A stretch of 64,000 bases of DNA, taken from Sphagnum compactum (Eukaryota; Bryophyta; Sphagnopsida; Sphagnales). Numbering within the stretch: position 1 is the stretch's first letter; every line of letters starts with the position of its first letter. The stretch covers positions 17,174,001 to 17,238,000 of the forward strand of contig OZ234498.1 of the NCBI GenBank assembly GCA_965153455.1. The letters run 5' to 3'. A model generated the notes under the pieces. That model saw only the letters and a program-made list of their open reading frames with translations, was not told where the DNA came from and searched no databases. Position numbers and translations under genes: made by a program. Shown here piece after piece: positions 24,081 through 35,965 of the stretch.

Positions 24081-27000
24081 ATGTTAGCATGATAATAATA
24101 ATATAGTTAAGACATATTGAAAATAATGGCATTTTAAACCATAGCCATCAAATACATTTAGAATGAAATTTACATTATATTGTTCAACAAAAGTTATATC
24201 ATATAGAATTAAATTATGTTTCATGAAACTTTAATTAATTAAAACTAGGGGGAAAAAAATTCATTGATAAAAACTTAATGATAAAATAAAATATTTATTC
24301 ATAATTTGATGGAAGTTTTATATATTAAAAACATGTAAATTCAAAAAAAAATTCATCCATACATTAGATGAATGAAAAATCATTCATTCATAATGAAGAT
24401 GAATGTTTACATTCATCCCCATGTTTGCTTCTAGATGAACTTATAAAACATTCATTTTGTGATTAAATTCTTGAATTTTAGTTGGATGTGCATAGGGGAA
24501 AAAATATTTTACCATCCCAAGATCCAACTCTACACTCTAAGCTTATGCAACAGCTTGCCTCCATTACAAGCTAATTTAACAACTGCAAAAGGAGATGAAA
24601 AGGGGCACAAGGAGTGGTGGCGACAATAGTGAACACATCAACCTCCTTTGCCATCACCAAGAACTTTGAACTCCTCCTTAAACCTTCAAGGTTTGGGTTC
24701 AACTATATGTTCAAGAACTCCAGCGTAGGCTTAGGATAATGGGAGTTGGGAATCTAATCTAAACCTTACCTGAACATAGTTTTTCTTAAAACAAAATTAT
24801 CACTTTTTTGAACTTAGATTGTAGGTGGAGGACCAATCCAAACTCACACATGCTTTTTATGTTATTTTATTTCTACTTATAAAAAATTGGATTTTCAAAC
24901 TATGATTTTCATCTTTCATTTTTTCATTTCATCCATCCTTTTTTTCATCTTAGTTAGTTGGCGAACAAGGTCCAATGGCCGGACTAACAAATGATAAATA
25001 TGACCAAACAGTAAACAAAAACTTAATTATTTTCAAATTCCATTTTGGAACTAATTAGGAATCTCTTCATAAATTCATATCTGATGCATATGGAATTGGA
25101 TTTATATGTTGTCTATGCCATTGGAGTTTTGGAAAGGAGGCCTATGGGGTTTTGTAGCTCATTTGGAGATGAATTTTTTGAGATTGTTGTGGTAGGTGTA
25201 AAAATTGATGCACCCATAGAACCAATTTTCATTAAATTTTCAGCATCTCAATGCTGGTGTTAATAAAGACCCGTTCTTGTAATCAACAAGTGGTGGAATC
25301 CATACCATTAATGAATGGGAAAGCCATGCTATCAACTTTTGAATTTTTGTCATTATTTTTGAATGGTAATTTCAAAAATGTGAATTCATGTTATATGAAA
25401 AGTTCATTCCCAACTTTGTGTTGTTTAGGGTTGCACAATTATTTGTGAGAAATGTTGACCTTGGTTGGGCTTGTTATTTCGTGACAAGTTCTTGGGACAT
25501 GAGTTTTAGGCATCACATGGATAGTTTGTCATTCTATGACACAATCTTGAAACACAAGTTACCATGTTGGAGGTTTACAAATCAAAATCCAATTTATGCA
25601 TTTTCCACTGAACAAAGTTGAATGTTAGTGAGAAAGGGTTAGGTTGTAACTCATTTTGGTGTTATTGCAAACATTCTTGGATTTAATCACCAAAATGTTT
25701 CATTGATTATTTGTGAGAGTGAAATTGAGTTGATGACCAATAAACTACAATTATTATGTTCACAATGAGTTTTCAAAAGAGCAACAAAATGGGCACAATG
25801 GCCTTTACCTAGCACTTTTCATAACATAATGGTTTTTATGATTTGCAAAATGAGCATGTGGATTTTGAACAATGAATAGGGAAGGTAGACCCAAGAAGAA
25901 GACGTGTCCATTGTGCCTTGTGAAGGGACTAAAAAGAGGCAGAAAAGGGCATATGAAAATGGATTATTTTACATAAAAGCCAAATCTATTTTTACTAAAT
26001 ATTGAATTTCCAGCAATGGATAGATGAATACCCGCGGTTACAAGTCAATGTTTTAAATCCAATGATAGCCATGGAACAGAATTGTGTGTGAGGTGTAGTC
26101 TTCGCATGTGAAGTTCGTCTCTAAGTTAAAGACCCAGAAACTATTAAAAGAAAATGTTGATTTTGCCCAAGTGGATATTGTAGTTGTAAACCAAGAGTGA
26201 TTAAAAATGTCCTTTATTGTAACGGGAATTTGGGGATCTAGGGGTTTATGCAAAAGTTCCAGTGATGAGTAATCGGAATTGGTATATGGGGCATTTCTTG
26301 GAATCCTTTGTATCGTTGTCCATGGACCATTCCAAAGACAATTTCATAAATAACTATCTCATTTTCAAGCCTAACTACTTCATTTCTTTTTCAATTATTT
26401 TTTTTTCCCTATGAACTTTCTTAATAACTATCTCCCATTTTTTCTAATAACTACCTTTATAATTACCTCACTTTCTTTCTGTATCCACCAACATGGATAT
26501 GAAAAAGCAAAATAACATGCTCCTTTTCATGTTCGTGAAATGTATATCAATTTAAATTAAATTTGACATTAACATAAATAATGATGAATTATTGAAAACC
26601 ATAAGGAAAAATATATATAGTTGACCATCACTGATAGTGCTCAGAAGCACGGATCTCAAATTAGATAAGTACACTGCAAATGTTACAGCAAGAACTTTCC
26701 TCCATTTCATGTATATTGTAAAGGTCATGCCTAATGGTTAGTGAAGTTCTTAATCCACACCCCTAACATTTTTAGAGAACTTCAACTGCACCTCAACAAA
26801 ACAAAATTTAGCCATATTGCTAACTCTGTATCCTAACAAATTAGTGACAAATTCCTTACCATAATTGCATTCCTGTCATGCACTTTTCATATGAGTTTCC
26901 CACATTGGCTACAGACAGAAGGCATGTAATGTGTTTGCTCTGCTTTGTAAGGGAGAAACTACAGCCTGGTGTGGTTTTCATTTGGTCCTACATTTTGAAG

Positions 27001-27955
27001 AATGTTCACAGTTAGTACTGTGAAGTCTTGAGTTCGTAGTCATGGAACATCTCCTAGTTAACTGTTGAAGGTTTGAACTTGCTATAAAGTGCAGAACTAT
27101 TGTGCCATGTGCTGTTATTCAACATCCCATTATGTCTGTTCCATTAAGGTCTCAAATGTGCAAGTACCTAATCTTTTGATAAGCTTGAAAATGAATCCAA
27201 AAGCATGTGATACTGGGGGCTTACTTGCCAACATGGGTTGACACAGAAAAATGGAAGTTACAAGTAGAACTTACACTAGCAAAAGAGGCATAATTCAAAG
27301 CAAGAATACCACAAAATAACAAATGGAGAAACAAACTCCTGGAGATGCCAATAGCCTTAAAAATGAACAGCATTCATGGGGCAGATAAATTCCCCACCCC
27401 ACATTTTGAGCTTCTGGTGGCGCATCACAATGTGAACGTCAGTATCACTAAGCAATTTTTCTGATATCATGCCTCTGAAAGAGCCAAACAAACCAATATC
27501 TCTGCTGCTAAACAAATGTCAATATAACCATGTAGAGAAACTCCACAAAACACTGAAGGTAAAACATTCCAATGTTGTCCTTTCTCACGAAAACAAAACA
27601 AGCACAAGGACAAATGCGGTCATAAGCTTGTGATTTTCGAAGTGTCAAGCCATCACCTTCATCATAATGTGCAGAGATTAGCTCCCAACATTGGGCAAAG
27701 ATGACCTGCTTCGGAAACAAACAATTATACAGAAATTCATTCCAAATCTCTGCAGTATTTTCTTGAAGCAAAAGAAGACTAAGACAAAATGTCTATGCTA
27801 AATGAAGTCCTAAAGCACTACTTGATTTTAGAAGCAGTGGCTTTGGTTTGATTCCAAACCACTCTTGTAAATGACAGGGGAGAATATCGAGCCCCTCCAA
27901 TAACTGAAGCTTGCCTAATGTGGAAATAGCCTGAGTTGGCACTCTGATTTCATTC
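24081..27955. other. Intergenic DNA downstream of the hydrolase gene
   Basis: No supported gene. At 24360-24440 inverted ATGAATG/CATTCAT words could pair. The plus-strand frames at 25045-25621 are fragmentary and unrecognised. The part just below 27956 should hold the 3' UTR of the hydrolase. A minus frame at 27793-27981 overlapping its last exon has LRR-like spacing of Leu residues but is too short to call. Confidence 0.4.
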
Positions 27956-30900
27956 TCACAAATTGCATAAAGATTTAACAACTTCCACAGGTTGAGACTT
28001 GAGAACTCGTCTCATCTGTGTATGGCAGCGCTGGAAAATGCCATCATATAATAAATCAAAGTGTACACCTGCCCTGTCACGGTTTATGATGAAGTAGACA
28101 TGATCAGCTTGTAGCGTTGTATAATACCTGAAGATGATGGGAATCTCATGTCAGAACCCAATCTGGAAGCAAAACTTGCACAAAAAAGTTTGAGCCAGAC
28201 ACCCTTTGAAGACTACTATGAATTGGATATTTGCTCATACCAGATGCCAGGTTGCAGAACTTCATCATTTGTGGATTCTGTGCCTATTTCACAGTGCGGA
28301 TGTTCAATAGGAATCCGAGGGTACAGCTGTGACACCGTGTTCAGTGCACCATCATTATCTTGCCAATCTTCATCTCTGCAGAAAACCATGTACCCGTTTA
28401 GTCAAAATCTGCCATTGCCAACTTACCTACTAAATCTCTGGCCACATGTCAATTCCCTGCAACTCAAAAGCATATGAACACTTAGGAAACAAAAACCTAC
28501 CTGTAAACATCATAAGGAGGAGGTAGATGTGAAGGGTGCCGCCAGAGACAGATTTGCAGTGCACGAAGAAAGAGCAATGGATGTGTGCCAAGAAAACTTT
28601 TGGGCAATATCTGAGAGAAGACTTTCCTCGTATGTTTTGTTGCATAGCTGTAAATCAAGACATGCAACACACAATGTTGAGGTAGCCTTGAAACGGAAAA
28701 TACTCAATGCAAAATCTGCCACTCCCTTCCAACATTCAAAAATGCAAGGACATTCAGGGTTTAGAACCCTTTGAAAAATTTGAACAATGTACCTGAAATA
28801 GTAGGTGTTGGGATAGGTCTGCAGTTTTTTATTCACCTCCACAGCATGTTGGATACTTAAATCTGGAAGTACCCAATTTCTGGCAGCAAATGGGCCTGAG
28901 CGGCCAAGTATCGTATCTCTTAGACCCGACATCCCAGCCTTATGCCAGGACAGGTTGTAGTGATCAAATCCAAAGGCATAGTATTTCTTTAGTGCTGGAA
29001 TATCAAGCCACTCATAAAAGAGTACACCAATTCGCAGAAACTGTATTAGACTAATTGTTTTCATAGTCTGACCATCTTCTGGGCTGCATTCATATAACAA
29101 ACTTGATGTCATTATCATCAATCGCATGTGATAATTCTTATTTGAAATTAATACAGACAAACAATCACATCTGAAAATGACCTTATGGTTATGGCATCTT
29201 TTACACAAAAGGTACAACACAAATTGTATGGAAAAAGACAAAGAAAGATTCACTAAAAGAAGACAGGACTGATGATAGAACTAATCATAAAAGAGAAAGA
29301 TCAGGTATATGTGAATGACACAAACCAGATACCATCAAGGAAAACACGAGTTGTCCCATTCAAAGCTCCAGAAAGTGAAGTTACACTCAGCACCCAATCT
29401 GCTGATGTGGTTTCGTGACCAGGAAAAGCCTGCATTTTAGCCTCCCAATATTGAGGAAATACAACCCCAGCTAATAATTGTCACCCTATTCTTGCACATG
29501 ATACCCCCTGGTAATTCCTCTTCCATGGATCTGAGTATATCTATAGCATGTGCTTTTTGATGACAATTTCTATGATCTCAAACTGGAACAGTGGAGACAC
29601 AATGACTAGAGGAATTGTCTGACTGAAAGTAACAAAATTTGCTCACCTTTTCAGCTAGCATGTGTTGTAATTGTCTGGCAACTTGCACTCCAGATGAATG
29701 CCCCACAAGGTGAATAGGATGGTTCTCGTCCCATTCAGCATAGTGTCCTGCCCATGCAAAATGCAAACATATGAAACAAATTCAAGCTGCTCATGCTAGT
29801 ACTTGATAAGGTAGAGTGGGGTGGGGTGTAACTCCCAAAGGCTAAGAAGGTTTGAGTCAGTCCTTTATGCTATGGAGCCAGCACTGGGTGCCAGTTATGG
29901 CTCACTGGAAGCCATAACTGGTACTCTAGTACAGAGAGGCAATTGTTCACATCTGCCCAGCAAACGGTCACCTCAGTCTTCAGCTAACATTACAAGGTTT
30001 TCCAGCTTCTGTGGTAACAGTAGTGCAAGCTCTGAAGCTAGCTAGCCTCACATTTATGCTTGTTTGAAAAGGCCTATAACAGTGTGTCACTGGTGCCTAA
30101 ACTCCTAAGAATATTCTGTGTTTATTGCACTAGAGAAACTATTGCAGAGAAGCCCAGAAGCAGCAGCAGCAGCATCATTCTGCAAGAAAAAATAGAGATA
30201 TAATTTTACCTTGCTCATACGTCCTACCAAATCGTGAATGTCCAAACTGCTGGCTTCTTTTGAGTCCATAATCCACAGTCCCACCTTTCAAGTAATAAAA
30301 CAACAAGCAAGCCCTGGAATTTACTCAAACAAAACACATGTCAGATGCAAACACATGATGAGTAAACATTCTTCACTGGATATAAAACTGCAGATAAGAA
30401 AACCTCAGATCATTGATTGCTTCTAATTCTGTAACTGCTTTTAACTGATGAGATGCCTAAAACAACAAGGTCCAAAATTATCAAATTGTTGTTAGATGTT
30501 ACAGCACTAAAGAATTTTTTCAGACCCAGAGAAGAGTACCCTTGGTTGTGACCTGTGGTGTCCTTGAACTCAGATTCTGCATGGAACCTCTGAATTGCAG
30601 CTCCTTCTGTGAGTTACAGCCCTCTTGCTTAGACTAGTACAAGAAGATACACTGAGTAACAAGATACCATATTGGCAAGTGGCCAAACCTGTCATGAATA
30701 CTGGTGAGAGCTCCAAGGTCTGGTACAAGAATCCGATCATATCTTTGTTCTGCGCCACCCCAGTACGACAGTGAACCCAATTTCTGCAACCAAAACAAAA
30801 AAAAGAGTTGATAACATGAGGAAGGAAGAAGACTTCATGAGGAAGGACGGAAGTACAAAAGCAAGAATTCAAATAGAAGAGTCGAGCTCTGGAAAAAATC

Positions 30901-31353
30901 CCGAGTCGGTGCAGCTTGACAGATTCCATTCCCCCTGATCACACAAGGAGCTTTGGAGTAGAAATGCGTAATACCGACCTCTTTGCCAAATCCAAAAATG
31001 CCGTGCAACAACACGATAGGCGGTTTCTCATGATGCCCTTCGAGGACATGAGCTCCGAACCCCTCCACATGCTGCTGCTTTACTGCTCTTGTCGTCGCCC
31101 TCTCATCATCATCATCATCAGCGACGAACTTGGAATTCTCGCCATTCTCCTCGACGATTGGGTGCACTCGGGCATGAGCATGACGCCGGCTTCGTGGGCG
31201 GCTGGCTGACAGAGTACTCATCACGTCGATCCATACCGCGGAGCCAAATACGGATAGGCCATAACTCAAATGAACTACAACGCTAACAATCACTTCTGCT
31301 ATGCACACAACATCCCAAAGAATCCGCCGAGGTGTCAGAATCCAGACTGACAT
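27956..31353 (-). CDS. Lipase-like alpha/beta hydrolase, membrane-anchored
   Basis: Nine minus-strand exons with GT-AG introns and matching phases: 31353-30979, 30783-30689, 30313-30210, 29747-29647, 29429-29326, 29083-28793, 28647-28501, 28375-28241 and 28127-27956 (TGA). They encode 507 aa. A hydrophobic segment (about 18-44, with VHLSYGL) and a His/Asp-rich linker precede the oxyanion motif PPIVLLHGIFGFGKE (111-125). The nucleophile elbow is GHSSG (Ser209), with NDG (Asp414) as likely acid and ADH (His460) as base. The order and ENDG/ADH-type motifs resemble staphylococcal-type lipases and the Arabidopsis AT1G10740/AT1G23330 hydrolases, recognised by memory. The substrate is unknown; ester or lipid hydrolysis is inferred from the fold. 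The upstream in-frame GTG codons are not starts; the ATG at 31353 matches the family N-terminus. Confidence 0.9.
29891..29921. repeat. Perfect 12-bp palindrome inside a hydrolase intron
   Basis: CCAGTTATGGCT at 29891-29902 is exactly complementary in reverse to AGCCATAACTGG at 29910-29921, with a 7-base loop. It lies in the intron between exons 3 and 4 of the minus-strand hydrolase gene. It may be a remnant of a small inverted-repeat element. Confidence 0.75.
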
Positions 31354-32120
31354 CCTCCGTTGTTGCCTCTGAAATCCTTCAGTTCCTCTGAAAGCCCTTC
31401 TTCCCTCAATCCCTCCCTCCCTTCCTCCTTTCACCGATCAAGCAACACACCCACACGTATGTTTCAGAATTCAAGCAGCATTTCTAAGAACCCAATACTA
31501 ACGCCAACGCCCTAACTAAAGCTCATTACTGCCAAGCTCTCCTGTCCAAGCAAGGCCACGGCTTAGAATCGTCAGCTCTTCCAAAAGCTTCTTCTTTTTC
31601 TCGACTGCTCGATCCTTACACCGATTGCAACGTCCCCGGAATTACTATTTCTTCAGCAGTACTAATCCCCAATAGTATGTATTGCAGGTTCCTAACTCAT
31701 CCGCTTGCAGAATTCGATCAGACGACCTGCGGACGCGGCAACACAGCAGGAAAAACAACGATTCAAGAAACCGTGCGACAACACAAGACGGAGGAAGAAA
31801 AACCAACCAGCCTCCCCAACCCCCCAAAAAAGGGGGGAAAAAAAAAGGTTCACTGACTTCTCAACACTTCACGAAGCTGGTGCTCTTCTCCAAGATCACA
31901 GCGAGAGAGAGAGAGAAAGAATTGAATCTCGGAAATGGCAGCGAGCGCAAGCGACTACCTTGGAGAATGCACCCAACAGCCGTCAAACTACATAAAACAC
32001 ACCGCGCGCGAGCGGCGTGACACTAGTGTCCCAGCGGACGACGGCCACCCGTCGACAGGAGCGTCCGATGCGTGGACGGACGGTTCGGAACAAGATAAAA
32101 ATAGTATGGTACGAGCCGGT
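31354..32120 (-). promoter_or_regulatory. Leader and CpG-rich promoter region of the hydrolase
   Basis: Upstream of the hydrolase ATG the sequence becomes markedly richer in C, G and CpG (especially 31980-32100). It then falls back to AT-rich DNA beyond 32120. The plus strand also carries a GAGAGAGAGAGA run near 31905, a common feature of plant core promoters and leaders. No single TATA element is convincing. Confidence 0.4.
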
Positions 32121-32786
32121 GGCCGAACACTTAAATCTAGGCGACCTTATAGAATCCTAAGACATTGCTCCTTTGTCAAAAGGACTATTTAATGGTGGGT
32201 GCACCCCACCCATTACCCATTTAGATTTTCTTAAAACCCAAAGCAAAAACGAGATAAATGAGGTACAAAAAGTAAGGGGGGGTTGGCTTCAATGTTTCGG
32301 AATGAGTGGGTTGAGACTTCATGATTTAAATATGATCCATATTAAAAATGTTCGATCATGGAACTGTGTTTGGTGATAAGCGTGCTCACGTCAACTTAAC
32401 GCGTTCGTAACGCACGGCTGCCACAAGAAATGGATGACACAATGTCCGTGCCAATAAAGGGCTCCTCAAGTTACCAATCATTTCGTGTTGGCTTTTTAGT
32501 GCCTTCTTCCCATTGGCTGAGAACCCCATAATTTTATCAGATGTGTCCCAAAAACCCCAAAATAGGTGACGAGATAAGACCTTAATTATTTTTTGCAATA
32601 GCCAGTTAGGTAGTACATATGTCTTCTTGGTGCAAATTTGGGCTCCTCTTCTTGTATTTCTTGTTTTTCAGCCTTTAAGAAGGGGCCTCATTAGAGGCAC
32701 GTCTACCCACCATATTTAGCTCTCTACCCATGCTTACAACAATCACATGGAGCATAGATTGTTTCTCCAACGACCATCCCCACCTG

Positions 32787-33690
32787 TAAAATCTATCTTC
32801 TAAGGAAGGTAGTTTGTTTTGAGGCTCTTTTGCTTTTGTTTGTCACATTCACAGTTGGGCTCTTCTTACCATTGGAATGCCTTCAATGAGTAAGGGTGCA
32901 CTGAGATGTTTTGTAATGTTTAAACTTTAAACCTATAGTGCAAGAGTTATTGAAAATTTAACAATTTGTCAAAGAAAATTCAAAAAAATTAAACTAAATA
33001 TTTTAAGGAAATTGGGGTGAGCTCTTGTTATTCATGGAAAGTCCTCCATGAGTGAATTTCTTGGAGGTAATTGTGTAAGTTTTAGACTTAAGATGGGGGA
33101 AGATATTGCATTTTTGAGTAATTCTTGCGATTTAAAATGACTTTGTCATAGTTGAACTCTACTAGCAAAGCCCTTTTCACACTTGAGCCAGCAGCACATG
33201 CCACACTAATCTATCTATTAAGAAAAGTAATTTGTTCATTTTGTTTGTCACAGTAATATTTCCCAAACCACAAACCTTGTCACACACTTGATACTATCCA
33301 TTGCTCTTGACAAATACGAGTGCTTCGAGGTGGTTTCATAATGTTCAGACCTATGGTGCAAGAGATCTTGAATATTGAACAATATTGTCAAAATAATTCA
33401 ACAAATCAGAACCAAAAAAATTAGTGAAAGTGGGGTGCAATCTTGGTATTATTGGAAAGCCCTTATGAGTAGAGTTTGATGCAAATGATTTTGTAAATTT
33501 AGACGTAAGGAGCAGAAATATTGAATTCTGATTCATCTCTTGTCATTAGAAATTCACACCAAAAAAAAAGTAAAATTTTTTTTTAAAAATCTCAATTTTT
33601 AATGAAATTAGATTTCAGATTGAGGCTGAAGGTGTCATTTTGCCTTTCAAAATTCATTCAATTGAGCCAACTACACATGCCATGCTAGGG
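32787..33690 (+). repeat. Diverged tandem duplication, roughly 0.42-0.48 kb units
   Basis: Two successive blocks (about 32787-33205 and 33206-33690) share ordered phrases: ATCTATCT..TAAG, TTTTGTTTGTCACA, ATAGTGCAAGAG / CTATGGTGCAAGAG, TGGAAAG..C, and TTGAGCCA..CACATGCCA at their ends. Indels make the period variable. No coding frame survives. Confidence 0.65.
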
Positions 33691-33747
33691 AAAGGTATAA
33701 AGTGAGAGTCTATTCCAATGTTACTATGTGGGGGCTCTATTCTATCT

Positions 33748-34244
33748 AAAGTACAGTGTACATGCCATTTAACTGCTGCCAGTAGACCTGCTCTCCCTAT
33801 TTTTCAGGCAAAAAGTGAGGCGGGACCAAGGGGGAATTCCTTACTAAATGAGATGGGCCCAGAACCCTCATTCTCGGACCTTTTGCCCATTGTAAAGGCC
33901 TTCTGGACCTTTTTACATGTAAGAGCATGCCCAACAGCAGCAGCCCTGTATTACTATTTAGCACATCCAGTGTGCACAATTCACTTTCTCCCAATCCCCA
34001 CCCATGAACCTGAAATTTGAGAGACTATTTAACTCTCACCACCTGGGCCAATCATTGTAGTTGAACAATGAGTAAAGGTCATTTATTGCTGAGAAATAGT
34101 CATTTGCTGCTACTCGCACTTTAGTAGTGCCCTGGTAATATGCACTCTTCGAGGCCTCAAGCAGTTTCATAGTGTTTTTTTGCGGCTTGTTCTCCAAATA
34201 GTACTGTACAGGAGCATTTTAACTGCTGCCGTTGGGCATGCTCT
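33748..34244 (+). mobile_element. Tourist/Harbinger-like MITE (family A), with an extra end
   Basis: The complete copy is 33922-34244 (323 bp). It runs from AGAGCATGCCCAACAGCAGC to GCTGCCGTTGGGCATGCTCT, terminal inverted repeats that match over nearly all of the first 20 bases. The GAGC..GCTC boundaries are flanked by TAA and TGA, which could be a decayed 3-bp target duplication. Just before it, 33748-33795 resembles the right end of the same family (a ..CATTTAACTGCTGCC..CTGCTCT pattern), so a second truncated element seems to abut it. No protein is encoded. The 4715 copy is in the opposite orientation. Confidence 0.78.
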
Positions 34245-34598
34245 GAGGTTCTTTCGGTTTTTCCTCTATCATCCAGTTTCACACTTGTCTTGTCTTGGGC
34301 GGCTTGCGATATCTGATATCAGATATCTCTTGTGTGACTTCTAGGTTTGTGCAAAGTGTGCCTTACTTTGTCACACAAGTCCACTATGTACAAATGACTT
34401 TGGAATATGGGACACTTATGAGGGACAAGTATGTGAGAAGTATCATAAGAGTCACTTTGCATTCTTTTCAGCCAAAAGAAGATATGCATTGTCTTTTAAT
34501 TCCATAGAATCAGGATCACCCATTCCTTGGGGCATAAAGTAGTAGTGAAAAGGAAGAAGAATGAGATGATTTTTGTGCCGGTTTTGAGGGTAATACTC

Positions 34599-34694
34599 TC
34601 ACACTTTTGGCAAAGGCATGGTTCCACAAATTACAAGTTAAGATTGTCACACTTTTGTCAAAGGCATGGTTCCACCAATTACAAGTTAAGATTG
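34599..34694 (+). repeat. 48-bp tandem duplication
   Basis: Two adjacent 48-base units (34599-34646 and 34647-34694) differ at only two positions that I can see. A third partial start, TCACA, follows. Each unit starts TCACACTTTTG and ends TTAAGATTG. High similarity implies a recent event compared with the other repeats. Confidence 0.9.
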
Positions 34695-35965
34695 TCACAA
34701 AGTGATCATGGGTAGAGTACCTAATGTGTTTTGATCCAAGGATTAAACATTTATCTTATGTAAAATAAATTGGTCAATAGGTGTTATTCTTTAACCTTGA
34801 GTGGTGGTTTTTAAATTCAAGTCCATCTTTTAGTTTAATACCTCAAATTAAGTACCTCTTGTGAGAATACACCGGTCCTCTTATTGTGTAGGCTCGTTGG
34901 AAGTTAAGTAATCCTAATTAAAATGTGATAGTACGTGATACTTTATTAATTGGCGCACAAAATAATGGTTTGTTTTCAATACTTGCAAGCTTGCACCACT
35001 GATTTCATTTGCACATAACCGTGTTCACTTGAATTTCACTCTTCCTTTTCTCTAAGCCAAAAGGAGGATAGATGGACTTGGAGATCATAAAACTTCTTTA
35101 ATTATTGCCTGAATTTTGGAAATTTGAAGTTGGTGAAGTCATCACCACCAAACTCATGTTGGGTGTAACCTCTTCCCAACAACTGATCAGGGGGAGAACC
35201 TTGACAATTGGTGCAGGTTCTCTCAACTCTGGATTAACTTAGTGTCGAGTCCAGGTTTATAGCTCCATCATTCAACCAATCACCACCCATCACTTCTGAC
35301 AGGCTGAGCATGATCCAGATCTTGCCAAGTTTGTTAAAAACTTTAAAAACCTGTCCTCTTTTTTAGGTCCCAAATTTTCCTCAACTAGAAGGGCACAGGG
35401 TTGTCATGGATCACTGGAAAGGATGGACTCCTTTGATGGATAACTCTGTTCTGTTCAAGACGTGCACACCAAAACACACACACACACACACACCAAATCT
35501 GCTCCCAGTTTGGGTCATCATCATTCACTAATCTGAAATTAGAAAATTACTTATGAGAAGATGCAGGTGTGGATCTTGTGCATTGGAGAATTCATTAAGA
35601 AGTTTCTCATAGGTAATGATTCCTACCATCCAAATCTACACAGGCCATGGTGGGAGTGAGCTGGCCAAGCACATGATGTTTTGCTTCATTCACAATCTGC
35701 CAGACAGAGGATCTTAAAGTAGTCAGAAGTAGCAAAGTGACCCTTAAAAGGATGGAACCAAATTCTAAACCCATAACCAAGCATGCTGTGACTTGCATCT
35801 CCCAATGTGAATGAGGATTTTGCCCAACAACAACAGATTGTACCATTCTGCTTTGATTACTGCTATTTGTTGTTGTTGTTGGATCTGAATCTTGGTGCCA
35901 GATGGTGGGGGAGTGGAGGTAGTTCAAAACACTCTGTCTGGCCACTGAGTGGCTTAGATTGGTGG
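34695..35965. other. Intergenic DNA with an (AC)n microsatellite
   Basis: The only clear feature is an AC dinucleotide run at about 35474-35492. Short frames on both strands (for example minus 35607-35984) have no recognisable domains. Confidence 0.55.

Noticed and set aside
27793-27981. Minus frame with LRR-like leucine spacing overlapping the last hydrolase exon
   Set aside because: Only one short stretch resembles an LRR, it is out of frame with the established exon 9, and no neighbouring repeats were found.
28510-29253. 247-codon minus-strand frame spanning hydrolase exons 6 and 7
   Set aside because: Within exon 6 it is the true frame, but beyond that it runs through intron sequence and then exon 7 in the wrong frame. 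The spliced model keeps all phases and family motifs.
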